Source of the DNA: JAALLB01 sp017643495
Lineage (GTDB): Bacteria; Pseudomonadota; Alphaproteobacteria; Rhizobiales; Rhizobiaceae
Direction of reading: 5' to 3'
Assembly (NCBI GenBank): GCA_965216105.1
Contig: OZ244147.1
Location: 496,001 to 560,000, forward strand
Length of the DNA stretch: 64,000 nucleotides
The notes beneath the pieces were generated by a model, which searched no databases, was not told the origin of the DNA, and saw only the letters and a program-made list of their open reading frames with translations. The position numbers were made by a program, and so were the translations under genes. Shown in pieces: positions 23,445-31,965 of this stretch; position 1 is the stretch's first letter, and each line of letters starts with the position of its first letter.

Positions 23445-24107
23445 TCAGCCAGCGGGCAGTGTCTCCGGTAACGGGAATGCCTGAAGGAATCTTTCGATGG
23501 CCTCGTGGCTACCTTTACATTTGAGCTGTCCGGCAGAAATCGCCTGTTGCAGATCTGTCCCGCCAAACAGAATGCCATCAAGGGCGTCAGGAGTGCCCGA
23601 AAGCACAGTGTCGGGCGCATCCGCGCTGCTTGAAATTTCATCAATCTTCAGCCCTGTCGCCGTTCCGGTTACCCGCACCGGGCCATGCGGCATGTCGAGT
23701 TGTACACAGAATTCGCTGTCTTTGTGCGGCTGATACAACGCTCGCATGGCCAGCAGCAGTCCGGCGCGGCTCATGGGCAGGCCCTGCTGAAGAAATGGGG
23801 ATCGTGCTGCCCACCGGCCTAGGGTCAGGATAGGTTCTTCCAACTCGCGCCCCCATTCCGTCAATTCATAAACCCAAGACGCCGCGGGTGGCGGCAGTTG
23901 CCGCCGTTGCAAAATCGTCGCGTCTTCCAGTTCCTCCAGCCGCTGGGTCAGCACGTTGGGGCTAACATTGCGCAATTCACTGCGCAGGTCGGTGAAGCGC
24001 TTTGGCCCGAACATGAGTTCCCGTACGATCAGTAGCGCCCAGCGGTTTCCGATCAGGTCCATCGCATGGGCCGTTGCGCATCCATCGTCGTAGCTTTTGT
24101 TAGCCAT
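23445..24107 (-). CDS. HxlR family winged-helix regulator with C-terminal SCP2-like domain
   Basis: The 220-residue protein starts with a typical HxlR DNA-binding domain (residues about 10-105): CATAHAMDLIGNRWALLIVRELMFGPKRFTDLRSEL, NVSPNVLTQRLEELEDATIL, and a wing with VYELTEWGRELEEPI. The C-terminal 90 residues resemble a sterol-carrier-like ligand pocket (VRVTGTATGLKIDEISSS and DALDGILFGGTDLQQAISAGQLKCKGS). It is divergent from the MFS exporter and GST genes and most likely represses them until a hydrophobic ligand binds. Confidence 0.85.
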   Translation of the reverse strand: MANKSYDDGCATAHAMDLIGNRWALLIVRELMFGPKRFTDLRSELRNVSPNVLTQRLEELEDATILQRRQLPPPAASWVYELTEWGRELEEPILTLGRWAARSPFLQQGLPMSRAGLLLAMRALYQPHKDSEFCVQLDMPHGPVRVTGTATGLKIDEISSSADAPDTVLSGTPDALDGILFGGTDLQQAISAGQLKCKGSHEAIERFLQAFPLPETLPAG

Positions 24108-24139
24108 AGTTCACTTTCAAAATATTTTAGTTGCTTTTT

Positions 24140-24155
24140 AGGATTAAATAGTCCT
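24140..24155. promoter_or_regulatory. Candidate HxlR operator between the regulator and MFS gene
   Basis: AGGATTAAATAGTCCT is a near-palindrome (AGGA...TCCT with further matches) within the AT-rich divergent promoter region of the HxlR and MFS genes. Its assignment to the HxlR protein is an inference from position. Confidence 0.4.
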
Positions 24156-24216
24156 TATTTAGATTATGTCATGTGTACGTAGCCGATTCAAGCGCCACTA
24201 CTATAGGAGACATGCA

Positions 24217-25713
24217 TTGACCAGCGATTCCCACATCCAACGCGCCAGCAAGCGGGAATGGTCTGCAATGGCCATGTTGGCCTTGCCGTGCATGCTGTAC
24301 TCAATGGACTTGACGGTTCTGAATCTGGCGATGCCGGAACTTTCGTCTGCGCTGCGGCCCAGTGAGGTCCAGCTTCTGTGGATCGTAGACATTTACGGCT
24401 TCGTCCTTGCTGCCGCGCTGATCCCCATGGGCGTGTTCGGAGACCGGATCGGGCGGCGGCGATTGCTGCTGTGGGGCGCATTCGCCTTTGGAAGCGCCTC
24501 GCTGATCGCCGCCTTCTCGCAAAGCGCGCCCATGATGATCGCGGCGCGGGCCTTCATGGGACTAGCGGCGGCCACGCTTGCACCTTCGACCCTGTCCATG
24601 ATCAGCACGTTGTTCCCGCATCCGCAGGACAGGCAGAAGGCCATCGGCATCTGGATTGCCAGCTTTTCTTCCGGCGGAGCTCTGGGGCCTGTGATTGGGG
24701 GTGTGCTGCTGGAGTATTTCTGGTGGGGGTCGGTGTTTCTGATCAACCTGCCGATCATGGCGCTGCTGCTGGTGCTCGGCCCGCTGCTGTTGCCGGAGGC
24801 ACGAGACCGGACCGCACCACGCCCAGACCTTCCCAGTGCTGCGGGATTGCTGTTGGCCGTGCTGGCGCTGGTCTATGCAATCAAGCAGATGGCGGCGCAT
24901 GGCTGGACATTTCAGCCAATCGCCGCACTGGCGTTTTGCGCCTTTGCGGCCTGGTTTTTCCTGCAAAGGCAAAGGCGGCTTGCCGATCCGTTCCTGGACC
25001 TGAAGATGTTCCGCTCGGTCCGGTTCTCGGCGGCGTTGGGTATCAATGTTCTCGGCTTTTTTGTCGCCTTCGGATCGTTCCTTCTGATCGCGCTCTATCT
25101 GCAAATGGGGCTGGGCCTGTCGCAGCTCCATGCCGGATTCGCAGCGGCTCCGTCGGGCATGGCCTTCATCGTGGGGGCTGTTACGGCGCCGATCCTGGTC
25201 CCACGGCTGGGTATTGCGAGCCTTATGGCCTGCGGTTTCCTGCTGGCTGGCATCGGTTTCGCGGTGACAGGTCTCGCTGCGGCGCAGGGCAGTTTGATGC
25301 TGCTGATCGCAGGCTATTGCACTTTCTCGCTCGGGCTGGCGCCGGTCTTCACCCTCACCACCGATGTGATCGTCGGCTCGGTCCCGCAGGAAAAGGCCGG
25401 TGCTGCGGCCGGCCTGTCGGAAACAAGCACTGAGCTGGGTGGCGCTCTGGGTATTGCCGTGTTGGGCAGTCTGATGACGCTGATCTACCGGCTTGTGCTG
25501 GTTGAAAACCCGGAGCTTCTGGATCTACCGCTGAGTGTTGCGACCGGCCCCGGCGTGGCAAGCGGCGACATGACTGCCGCCCGCGGTGCTTTGGGCTACG
25601 CGTTGCAGGTTTCCGCTTATCTGTGCGGTCTCGTGGCGGTGCTTGGCGTGACGCTCACCGCATTGATCCGGGCCCGTGACCCGCTTCCTCAACCCACCGG
25701 AGACCTCTCATGA
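24217..25713 (+). CDS. MFS transporter, DHA2 (14-TM) multidrug efflux family
   Basis: A drug/proton antiporter of about 498 residues with about 14 hydrophobic spans. Motifs of the DHA2 family are present: LDLTVLNLAMPEL-like SMDLTVLNLAMPELS in helix 1, GDRIGRRRLLLWG (motif A) after helix 2, and a motif C-like GGALGPVIGGVLLEYFWWGSVFLIN. It resembles QacA/SmvA-type exporters of cationic drugs. The start is set at the TTG at 24217, seven bases after TAGGAG; a frame open to 24166 adds 17 unlikely residues. It is visibly richer in G+C than its neighbours and overlaps the GST gene by ATGA. Confidence 0.9.
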   Translation: MTSDSHIQRASKREWSAMAMLALPCMLYSMDLTVLNLAMPELSSALRPSEVQLLWIVDIYGFVLAAALIPMGVFGDRIGRRRLLLWGAFAFGSASLIAAFSQSAPMMIAARAFMGLAAATLAPSTLSMISTLFPHPQDRQKAIGIWIASFSSGGALGPVIGGVLLEYFWWGSVFLINLPIMALLLVLGPLLLPEARDRTAPRPDLPSAAGLLLAVLALVYAIKQMAAHGWTFQPIAALAFCAFAAWFFLQRQRRLADPFLDLKMFRSVRFSAALGINVLGFFVAFGSFLLIALYLQMGLGLSQLHAGFAAAPSGMAFIVGAVTAPILVPRLGIASLMACGFLLAGIGFAVTGLAAAQGSLMLLIAGYCTFSLGLAPVFTLTTDVIVGSVPQEKAGAAAGLSETSTELGGALGIAVLGSLMTLIYRLVLVENPELLDLPLSVATGPGVASGDMTAARGALGYALQVSAYLCGLVAVLGVTLTALIRARDPLPQPTGDLS

Positions 25714-26318
25714 AACTCTACTTTGCTGAAACCATGAATTCCTACAAAACCTGCGCCGTCGCGCGATATGTGGATCTGGATGTCAAATTCCATCGGCTCG
25801 ACTTGAAAAAAGGCGAACAGCGCACACCGGAATTCCTGGCCATCAACCCCAATGGCAAAGCTCCTGCGTTGGTCGATGGAGACCGCACAATCTGGGAATC
25901 GAATGCCATTATGTGCCATTTGGCTATCCGCGCGGGCTCCGACCTATGGCCGCAGGGTGACGATCAGGTTGAAGTGGTCAGATGGTTCAGTTGGGCCGCC
26001 GACCATTTCTGCCGCTTCGCCGGCCAACTTTATTTTGAACATATTATTCGCGCGGAGTTCGGTATGGGCGATCCCGATCCGGAGGCAGTCGAAGAAGCCC
26101 TGGGGTACGTGCGGCGCTATGGGGCGATCCTCGACAACCATCTGGAGAGCCGGGCCTATTTATTGGGCGATACTTTGACGATTGCCGATTTCGCCGTGGC
26201 GACCGTTCTGCCTTATGCCGAGGGTGCGAACATACCGCTTTCGGAATTCCCGGCCGTCAAACAGTGGCATGACAGGTTGATGGAATTGCCCGCATGGCAA
26301 TCTCCGTTCCGGGAGTAA
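25710..26318 (+). CDS. Glutathione S-transferase family protein
   Basis: A 202-residue GST. Its N-terminal thioredoxin-like domain has MKLYFAETMNSYKTCAVARYV, the cis-proline segment NPNGKAPALVDGD and the glutathione-binding WESNAIMCHLA. The all-helical C-terminal domain has LLGDTLTIADFAVATVLPYAEG, the N-capping box of GSTs. It conjugates or reduces electrophiles in the cytoplasm. The start overlaps the exporter stop (ATGA), so the pair is probably co-regulated by the HxlR protein as a conjugate-and-export module. Confidence 0.9.
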   Translation: MKLYFAETMNSYKTCAVARYVDLDVKFHRLDLKKGEQRTPEFLAINPNGKAPALVDGDRTIWESNAIMCHLAIRAGSDLWPQGDDQVEVVRWFSWAADHFCRFAGQLYFEHIIRAEFGMGDPDPEAVEEALGYVRRYGAILDNHLESRAYLLGDTLTIADFAVATVLPYAEGANIPLSEFPAVKQWHDRLMELPAWQSPFRE

Positions 26319-26343
26319 CGGGTAGCGGGCGGTTCGGCAGGTG

Positions 26344-26360
26344 ATTACCTTGCACGTAAT
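26344..26360. promoter_or_regulatory. Shared palindromic operator, site 2
   Basis: ATTACCTTGCACGTAAT lies about 116 bases ahead of the second RibD-C-like gene. It is identical over all 17 bases to site 4 at 30641. Confidence 0.55.
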
Positions 26361-26476
26361 TGTCCAGCCAAGCCTGTTTAGTTAACCAAGTGACTGTGCT
26401 CTTGGCGATCATGCATATTTTAAGGACGGACAACCTGGTCGCGCCAGTCGATCAGAGCAATAGAAAGGGACTACAA

Positions 26477-27055
26477 ATGCGCAGCCTGATAAGCACGGCC
26501 TTTATATCGCTCGATGGCGTGATTGAGGCCCCCGGCGGTGAGCCGGGTTATCGCAATACGGGCTGGACCTTCAATGACATGGAGTTCCTTGAACAAGCAT
26601 ATCAGATAAAGGCTCGCGAACAGTCCGAGGCGAGTGCGATGATGATGGGGCGCGTCAGCTACCAAGCTTTCAGTCCGGTCTGGCCGGCGATGACTGACGA
26701 TTTTGCCGCATACAACGCCATGCCCAAGTATGTTGTATCAAGTACATTAGGCGCCTCGGACCTGGTGACGAACTGGGGTGAGATTACCATCCTGCGGAGT
26801 CTGGAGGAAGTCAGAGCACTCAAGAATACGTCCGGCGGCCCGATCATCATCCATGGCAGTGCAATGCTGAATCGTAATCTGTCCGATGCTGGACTGATTG
26901 ACCGTTATCACCTTCTGGTGTTTCCCGTTCTGCTAGGTGCCGGAAAACGCCTTTTCAGCGAAACGGACATAGACAAAAAGATGCTCAAGATCGTTGAAGC
27001 GGAGACCTACCCAAATGGCATTCAGAAGCTTGTGTACGAGGTCTTGCACCCATAA
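26477..27055 (+). CDS. RibD C-terminal/DHFR-like family reductase (copy 2)
   Basis: A 192-residue protein of the same family as the product of 22496-23080: STAFISLDGVIEAPGG at the start, MMMGRVSYQAFSPVWPAM, PIIIHGSAMLNRNLSDAGLIDRYHLLVFPVLLGAGKRLF near the end. The start at 26477 follows AAAGGGA; a longer frame from 26360 lacks family sequence and would run over the operator. The NADPH-binding segment has HGSA in place of the usual GSG pattern. It probably reduces a small carbonyl or flavin-like substrate, not known. It carries the same upstream palindrome as copy 1. Confidence 0.87.
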   Translation: MRSLISTAFISLDGVIEAPGGEPGYRNTGWTFNDMEFLEQAYQIKAREQSEASAMMMGRVSYQAFSPVWPAMTDDFAAYNAMPKYVVSSTLGASDLVTNWGEITILRSLEEVRALKNTSGGPIIIHGSAMLNRNLSDAGLIDRYHLLVFPVLLGAGKRLFSETDIDKKMLKIVEAETYPNGIQKLVYEVLHP

Positions 27056-27447
27056 TGTTAATTGATTGAGGTTCTGAAAAAGACTTGGCATTGCCTGGAG
27101 GTGCGCTACGCGCAAGATGTGTCGGCCGCCTCGCGGCTTGATCCACAACAGATGAATTCTCTTTGGACATCTTACTCAATCGCAAACAATTTTTGACAGT
27201 GAGTCGCGGTAACCCCTTGGTCCGTGCGTCGGGATAAGTGCAAATTCCTGCAAGATGTTAGTTTGAAAACACGTTGCTTAGCCTATGAAGCCTTTCCTCA
27301 TCTGCGCGCCATTGGGAAGATACGGCATTCCGGCTGGAGCGCCTGAGCTGATGCGGCTGAAAGAATAATGTGAAGATGTTGCTGGCAAGAGCTGTTACAA
27401 TAAGCCCGACAACTGGCGTAACCTCATGAGAAACTGATCGAAACCTG
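27056..27447. other. Intergenic region before the MmyB-type regulator
   Basis: These 392 bases hold no intact gene. On the minus strand about 27258-27425 a stretch reads TPVVGLIVTALASNIFTLFF followed by a basic tail, which looks like the end of a membrane protein and could be a remnant, but this is weak. Confidence 0.4.
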
Positions 27448-28320
27448 ATGCATGTCGGTACGATACTCAGATCCGCCCGCGAAAATGCCCGCATCTCGCA
27501 GCTTGAGTTGTCCTTGAGCTTGGGCGTTTCGCAACGGCACATAAGCTTCGTGGAAAGTGGAAGGTCCCGTCCCGGTCGATCTCTCATCGTCAACTGGATG
27601 AAGGAAGTGCATGCAACGGTATCGGTCAGCAATGCGGCGCTCTTGAGCGCTGGATACTCGCTCCTCCCGGACCAAAACCCTTCGCGCCCAGCTGAGCTTG
27701 AGGAAGTAAGCCACGTTCATCACCGGGTTTTGGACATGCATGAACCCATGCCCGGCATGATATTCAATGCAGACTGGCGGATGATAAGGCTCAATGCCGG
27801 TGCGCGCTGGGTGTTTGACCAAATCATGCCGAAATTTCTCGGAACCCTGTGCCAAAACGGTGAAGGCTGGGACATGATTGCAGGGATCGCTCATCCCGGC
27901 GGGCTGCTGTCATGCATGCCGGAACCGCTGGTTATTGGCAGGCGCCATCTGGCCCAGTTGCGTATCGAACAATTAAATCGGCCTGCCTTGAAATCACGCA
28001 TCGACGGTTTGGAACTTGTTCTGAGCACGAGATTTGGCGAAGACCTGTATGCGGTTGCTGTCGCCGATCCTGAACCTGGTCTCGACCTGCAATTCGATAC
28101 AGCACATGGAAGGCTGAGCTTCTTCACTGTCCAGACCGTTTTCAAACTGCCACAGGATGTGGCCCCGACGACAATACGAACCGGGTTGTGGTATCCGGCA
28201 AACCTAGAAACACGACAATTACTCGACAGGAATGTTCGCATGGCGTCTTCCGAGACACCCGTCGAGGAGATGGCTCAAAAGTCCGCTACATTAGTGCCGA
28301 AAGACCACCATCGACAGTAA
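27448..28320 (+). CDS. XRE family regulator with MmyB-like ligand-binding domain
   Basis: The 290-residue protein has an N-terminal helix-turn-helix (GTILRSARENARISQLELSLSLGVSQRHISFVESGRSRPGR, residues 3-44). An MmyB-type PAS-like domain follows (DMHEPMPGMIFNADWRMIRLNAGARWVF through residue about 260). Such regulators control adjacent oxidoreductase genes and may bind fatty-acid-like ligands. The last 12 or so codons run into the antisense remnant of an SDR gene, so the natural C-terminus may have been altered by a rearrangement. No strong ribosome binding site precedes the ATG. Confidence 0.87.
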   Translation: MHVGTILRSARENARISQLELSLSLGVSQRHISFVESGRSRPGRSLIVNWMKEVHATVSVSNAALLSAGYSLLPDQNPSRPAELEEVSHVHHRVLDMHEPMPGMIFNADWRMIRLNAGARWVFDQIMPKFLGTLCQNGEGWDMIAGIAHPGGLLSCMPEPLVIGRRHLAQLRIEQLNRPALKSRIDGLELVLSTRFGEDLYAVAVADPEPGLDLQFDTAHGRLSFFTVQTVFKLPQDVAPTTIRTGLWYPANLETRQLLDRNVRMASSETPVEEMAQKSATLVPKDHHRQ

Positions 28321-28425
28321 GAGCGATGCCGTTTACGTAGCTTGAGCCGGGAAGGCAAGAAAGAGTGTGGCTGAAGCGTTTCGACCAATCCTCCTGTCTT
28401 GCCAATAGCTGCTGCCGTTTCCCGG
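28286..28425 (-). pseudogene. Remnant of an SDR (FabG-like) gene, 3' end only
   Basis: On the minus strand this stretch encodes pieces that match the C-terminus of the intact SDR at 43674-44432. SSYVNGIALTVDGGLSALM and a stop are in one frame, and RIGR..ATLFLA lies just upstream in another frame. A one-base deletion and a loss of several codons separate the pieces. The rest of the gene is missing. It overlaps the 3' end of the MmyB regulator gene on the opposite strand. Confidence 0.75.
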
Positions 28426-28465
28426 CCATGAATCTGCGTTGCCGGAAAGAGAAAGTTCCCCCCGC

Positions 28466-29008
28466 CTAATCCGCCATATACTGATCCCAAAACCCTGCCT
28501 TGGGCTCTATCTGTTCGACAATATCGACCAGAACACCAGCAGGATCACGAATCATGAAACGCCGTTGCCCCCAGTCTTCATCAACAAGCGGATAAACAAT
28601 GGGTGCTCCGGCGGCACTGAAACGTTCAAAGACCTTCTTGGCGTCGGAAACTTCAATGGTCAGAATCATACCCTTTCCGTCAAAGCTTTCCGGCCCGGGC
28701 GGGTTCGAAGGGTGATCAGGATGCATGAAGGCGAGCGTTGCACCACGGCTGTTTTCTTCGGCAGGACCAACCAGATAGATGAACCAGCTTGCCTCGAAGG
28801 CCACGTCAAACCCGAAATGGGTGACGTAGAAATCCCTAGTTTCGGTCAGTTTCGGCGTGGTGACCAGCGGGTAGAGGTCGCGAACTTCCATCTGGGGTTC
28901 TCCTTCTGCATGGGCATGTAAGGGCAGACCAGTAACCAGTAGAGCTGTCAGAACGATATTTACGATAAAGAGCACTGGTATCATGCAAGATTTGCTGAGA
29001 GGCGGCAT
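28466..29008 (-). CDS. VOC (glyoxalase-fold) family protein, possible secreted form
   Basis: The core is a single VOC module: VRDLYPLVTTPKLTETRDFYVTHFGFDVAFEASWFIYLVG, a TIEVSDAKKVFERFSAAGAPIV half, and RRFMIRDPAGVLVDIVEQ. The family includes glyoxalases, dioxygenases and antibiotic-binding proteins; the activity here is unknown. Two starts are possible. The ATG at 29008 follows AGGAG and adds a hydrophobic, signal-peptide-like leader ending HAHA. The ATG at 28891 follows AAGGAG and gives the usual 141-residue VOC protein. Both have good spacing. Confidence 0.82.
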   Translation of the reverse strand: MPPLSKSCMIPVLFIVNIVLTALLVTGLPLHAHAEGEPQMEVRDLYPLVTTPKLTETRDFYVTHFGFDVAFEASWFIYLVGPAEENSRGATLAFMHPDHPSNPPGPESFDGKGMILTIEVSDAKKVFERFSAAGAPIVYPLVDEDWGQRRFMIRDPAGVLVDIVEQIEPKAGFWDQYMAD

Positions 29009-29084
29009 GCGAGGTCACTCCTGATTAGCTTGGGACATCTGTGTGTTTCGTCTGCACTCAATCAGGACATTTGCAGCTGCTCAA

Positions 29085-30296
29085 TTACGTTTCAGGTAAT
29101 GCTTTAATGGTGTCATAATCCCGGACCCTTCGGAGTGCGCTGAGAAAGGCGGCAAGGAAAGACATGCTGAAAAGGATTGCCACAACCCAGATGCCGACAT
29201 AGGGCGACCAGGTGCTGGCGATAAAACCTCCGAGCAAGGCCCCGAGCGGCCGCACACCGTAAATGGCTGTCTGAATAACGGCATTCACCCGTCCCAGCAT
29301 GTCTTCAGGTGTTACCAATTGGCGTACAGTGTTCTGAATGACGAGCCACATCGAGGGCCCGAAGCCCAGGAAAAAGAACGCCGGATAGAGCACAAGTTCA
29401 GGCGTTCGAACAGGCACGACAAGCAAAAGGAACGATGCGATTGCGGAACTTCCCGGCCCGCCAATCAGAATGACACAGGGTGGGACCATGGGTGCTATCT
29501 TGCCAACCACCCAAATGCCGGAAATGGCTGCGATACCAAAGGCTGCCATCGCACCTGCGAACAGGGAGGGATGGCTTGCATAAACTTCTACAATCGCGGG
29601 AACCAGGACGACCAGCAGTACCGCGAAGGCAAGATTCCAGAATATGGCACAAAGGGAGATGGGCCTGAGCAATCGGTGTTGGAGCACAAATTTGCCGCCG
29701 ATTGACAACCGCTTGAGGATTGCATGTTCGTGGGACTGCGCGCGTGTGACCGTCGGCATTGTCCTGACGATAATCAAAGCAATGAATGCGCTCGCTGCCG
29801 CAACCCAGAATGTTATCGTAGCAGTTTTGGCGGACAGAAGAAGAGTAAGCACCAATGGAACAAGAAAAGCAGCCAGGGCTCTGGGCAGCGAAACGCGCGC
29901 ATTTGCGGGCCCCAGGCCCTTGGAGTCGACAAGTTTTGGAATGACGGAAAAAGCGGCCAGTTCGTAAAGGACTATCCCAAGCCCGGCCACTGCGATTGCC
30001 AGCCCGAACAGGGAAATATGCCCTGCCGTCAAAGCCAGCGCTGCGGCACTGAAACCGGCCAAGGCCAGCAAAGTGGACATGATGACGATTGATCTTAGTT
30101 GGAATTGGTCGACTACAAGTCCGAACGGAATTGATCCGATCAGATGAGCCGATGATTGGCAGGCGACAAGGATTCCTATGACAGACGCGGGAGCATCAAA
30201 GACCAGTAGAGCAACAATTGGCACAGCCACAAGGGCAATCTGATCGGCGGCGTACATGAAGCGGGCGGACATGACTAGGCGGGATATCGGGCTCAT
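29085..30296 (-). CDS. MFS transporter (MefA/enterobactin-exporter-like)
   Basis: A 403-residue protein with about 12 hydrophobic spans and MFS features such as PFGLVVDQFQLRSIVIMSTLLALAG (motif A-like loop) and LGRVNAVIQTAIYGVRPLGALLGGF, typical of the MefA/EntS-like exporters. AGGAG lies nine bases ahead of the ATG. A palindrome (30420-30436) about 120 bases upstream is shared with the RibD-C-like genes, so expression may answer to the same regulator. The substrate is unknown. Confidence 0.88.
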   Translation of the reverse strand: MSPISRLVMSARFMYAADQIALVAVPIVALLVFDAPASVIGILVACQSSAHLIGSIPFGLVVDQFQLRSIVIMSTLLALAGFSAAALALTAGHISLFGLAIAVAGLGIVLYELAAFSVIPKLVDSKGLGPANARVSLPRALAAFLVPLVLTLLLSAKTATITFWVAAASAFIALIIVRTMPTVTRAQSHEHAILKRLSIGGKFVLQHRLLRPISLCAIFWNLAFAVLLVVLVPAIVEVYASHPSLFAGAMAAFGIAAISGIWVVGKIAPMVPPCVILIGGPGSSAIASFLLLVVPVRTPELVLYPAFFFLGFGPSMWLVIQNTVRQLVTPEDMLGRVNAVIQTAIYGVRPLGALLGGFIASTWSPYVGIWVVAILFSMSFLAAFLSALRRVRDYDTIKALPET

Positions 30297-30419
30297 TCAA
30301 CTGTTCTCCTGGAAGCTGCCCGGAGATTATGAAATCAGAAAATTCAAGCGACCCGTTTCTTGCGTATGACGCAGATGGTTTTTGCGGCACCGCATTTTGT
30401 GCACGACAGCCCAAAGGTA

Positions 30420-30436
30420 ATTACCTGGCATGTAAT
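30420..30436. promoter_or_regulatory. Shared palindromic operator, site 3
   Basis: ATTACCTGGCATGTAAT, the most symmetric copy (TTACCTG-G-CATGTAA), lies about 123 bases upstream of the MFS gene on the minus strand. Confidence 0.6.
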
Positions 30437-30640
30437 TATTTGGAGTTCTGGCTTGTGCTGATTGCTCGCAACCGCTCAGCGGTTTCCTGGTCCGCAGGTT
30501 AGAACGCCTCGATGGCTAGTTCGGAAAGTCCGATAATCAATGCGAATCGAATACAGTTTTGTGCTGATCAGTGAGAACTGACGTTCGGGAAGAAGAGTTG
30601 GCCATGGCATGACGGTAGCGCCGCGCGAAGCGCTAAAACA

Positions 30641-30657
30641 ATTACCTTGCACGTAAT
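30641..30657. promoter_or_regulatory. Shared palindromic operator, site 4
   Basis: ATTACCTTGCACGTAAT, identical to site 2, lies 71 bases upstream of the small membrane protein gene at 30729. Confidence 0.6.
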
Positions 30658-30728
30658 CGACTTCCAAAAGCAGATCCGCCAGTTTCAGGCCCAATCATTT
30701 GAACTTCGGACATGAAAAGGAGCTTGAT

Positions 30729-31121
30729 ATGCCGTCCCAATCCAATATCCCGCTGAAACCTGTCTTGCTGCTTGACGCCACGACCTGTCTGATAATGGGT
30801 TTGCTGCTGGTAGCTGTAACCGGGTCTGTGTCGGGCATCACTGCGATCCCGGAAACCCTGCTCCTCTATGCGGGCGCACTGCTTTTTCCGGTTGGATTGT
30901 TTATGGCAGCGACAGCGCTTTGGTGGTTGGGTAGCTCAGGCGCGGTCTGGCTGATCATTGTTGGAAATGCCGGTTGGGTGATCGCAAGCCTGGTCTTTCT
31001 GATGATTGTTAAGCCCAATGGATTAGGTGTCGTATTCATTCTGGCACAGGCACTGGTTGTTGCGATGTTCGCATGGGTTGAGTATCGCACACTTCGCGCG
31101 ACCCATGTTGTGCTTGCATAG
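30729..31121 (+). CDS. Small four-span membrane protein
   Basis: A 130-residue protein with four hydrophobic spans (LLLDATTCLIMGLLLVAVTG, LLLYAGALLFPVGLFMAATAL, AVWLIIVGNAGWVIASLVFLMIV and GVVFILAQALVVAMFAWVEY). It resembles small uncharacterised membrane proteins often found beside RibD-C or SRPBCC genes. AAAGGAG precedes the ATG at 30729; an ATG ten codons upstream is less likely. It probably sits in the inner membrane. It shares the palindromic operator and is followed by a Crp-like regulator gene 79 bases later. Confidence 0.75.
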   Translation: MPSQSNIPLKPVLLLDATTCLIMGLLLVAVTGSVSGITAIPETLLLYAGALLFPVGLFMAATALWWLGSSGAVWLIIVGNAGWVIASLVFLMIVKPNGLGVVFILAQALVVAMFAWVEYRTLRATHVVLA

Positions 31122-31200
31122 GGCATCGCAAATAGTTGTTTCGCCGGTCCCACTGAACTTCGCGGGTTCGTTTAGCGCTTATATTGTCCAGGTAAAGCAA

Positions 31201-31800
31201 ATGACTGTAGAAACCTTCTTCGCGAAAATCCGCACATATACGGATCTCTCAACACACGCAGAACAGGCATGGACACCACTTCTGAAAGAAAGAAGGTATA
31301 GCAAGGATGAGCCTTTCATCCGTGCTGGTGATGTGCCGACCACGTTTGCCTTCGTTGTGGATGGTCTTATGTGCCAGCATTATGTTGGCCGCGATGGGGA
31401 CATGGTCATCAAGTATTTCTTCCCTGAAAACCGCATTGCGGCTTCGGCCAGCGCTACATTGCTGGGCAAGCCCAGCCTGTTTACGATCACGTCTATCGAA
31501 GACAGCACGGTCCTTGAGTACGATTTTGCCGCCTTCAAGTCGCTTGTCAGTGAGTATCCGTCTATCGCAGCATTTTATATCCGATACATGGAACAGCACT
31601 GGATCATCGAGAAGGAGCCGCTCGAGATAGCCTTCCGCAATGATAACGCACTGCAGCGATATCTGGATTTCATTCGCAGCGAGCCTGACCTGCACAAGCG
31701 GCTCAAGCAGCACCACATAGCCGCATGGCTTGGTATCACGCCGGAGAGTCTCAGTCGTCTCCGCCGGGCTATCGCTTACGCGCCGCCTAACAAAAGCTGA
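31201..31800 (+). CDS. Crp/Fnr-type cyclic-nucleotide-binding-domain regulator
   Basis: A 199-residue protein with a cupin-like effector domain (about residues 25-130: KDEPFIRAGDVPTTFAFVVDGLMCQHYVGRDGDMVIKYFFPENR) and a short C-terminal helix-turn-helix (LKQHHIAAWLGITPESLSRLRRAIA). It lacks the four N-terminal Fnr cysteines and the full cAMP-binding arginine-serine motif, so its signal is unknown. Such small Crp-like regulators usually control a neighbouring stress gene. The start at 31201 has only a weak ribosome binding site. Confidence 0.82.
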   Translation: MTVETFFAKIRTYTDLSTHAEQAWTPLLKERRYSKDEPFIRAGDVPTTFAFVVDGLMCQHYVGRDGDMVIKYFFPENRIAASASATLLGKPSLFTITSIEDSTVLEYDFAAFKSLVSEYPSIAAFYIRYMEQHWIIEKEPLEIAFRNDNALQRYLDFIRSEPDLHKRLKQHHIAAWLGITPESLSRLRRAIAYAPPNKS

Positions 31801-31965
31801 TCGCCAGATGTTGCCGGGGTTTCTTACCAAACATCAATTCTTTTCACCGAGATGGCCGTCAAACTGTGTGCCGGGTAACTGCCGTGATGGTCATGGTGGT
31901 GCTTTCAAGCCGCAAACCGCAGCTTACGATGCGGCAGTTTGCGATACAGCAAAAGGAGTTTTTAA

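Larger units (their letters stand above)
30297..30728. other. Divergent intergenic region with two shared operators
   Basis: These 432 bases between the MFS gene and the small membrane protein gene contain two copies of the shared palindrome, one near each gene. No reading frame between them is convincing. Confidence 0.55.

Noticed and set aside
27258..27425. Possible remnant of a membrane protein gene on the minus strand
   Set aside because: Only about 40 residues look membrane-like and no family could be named; too weak to call.
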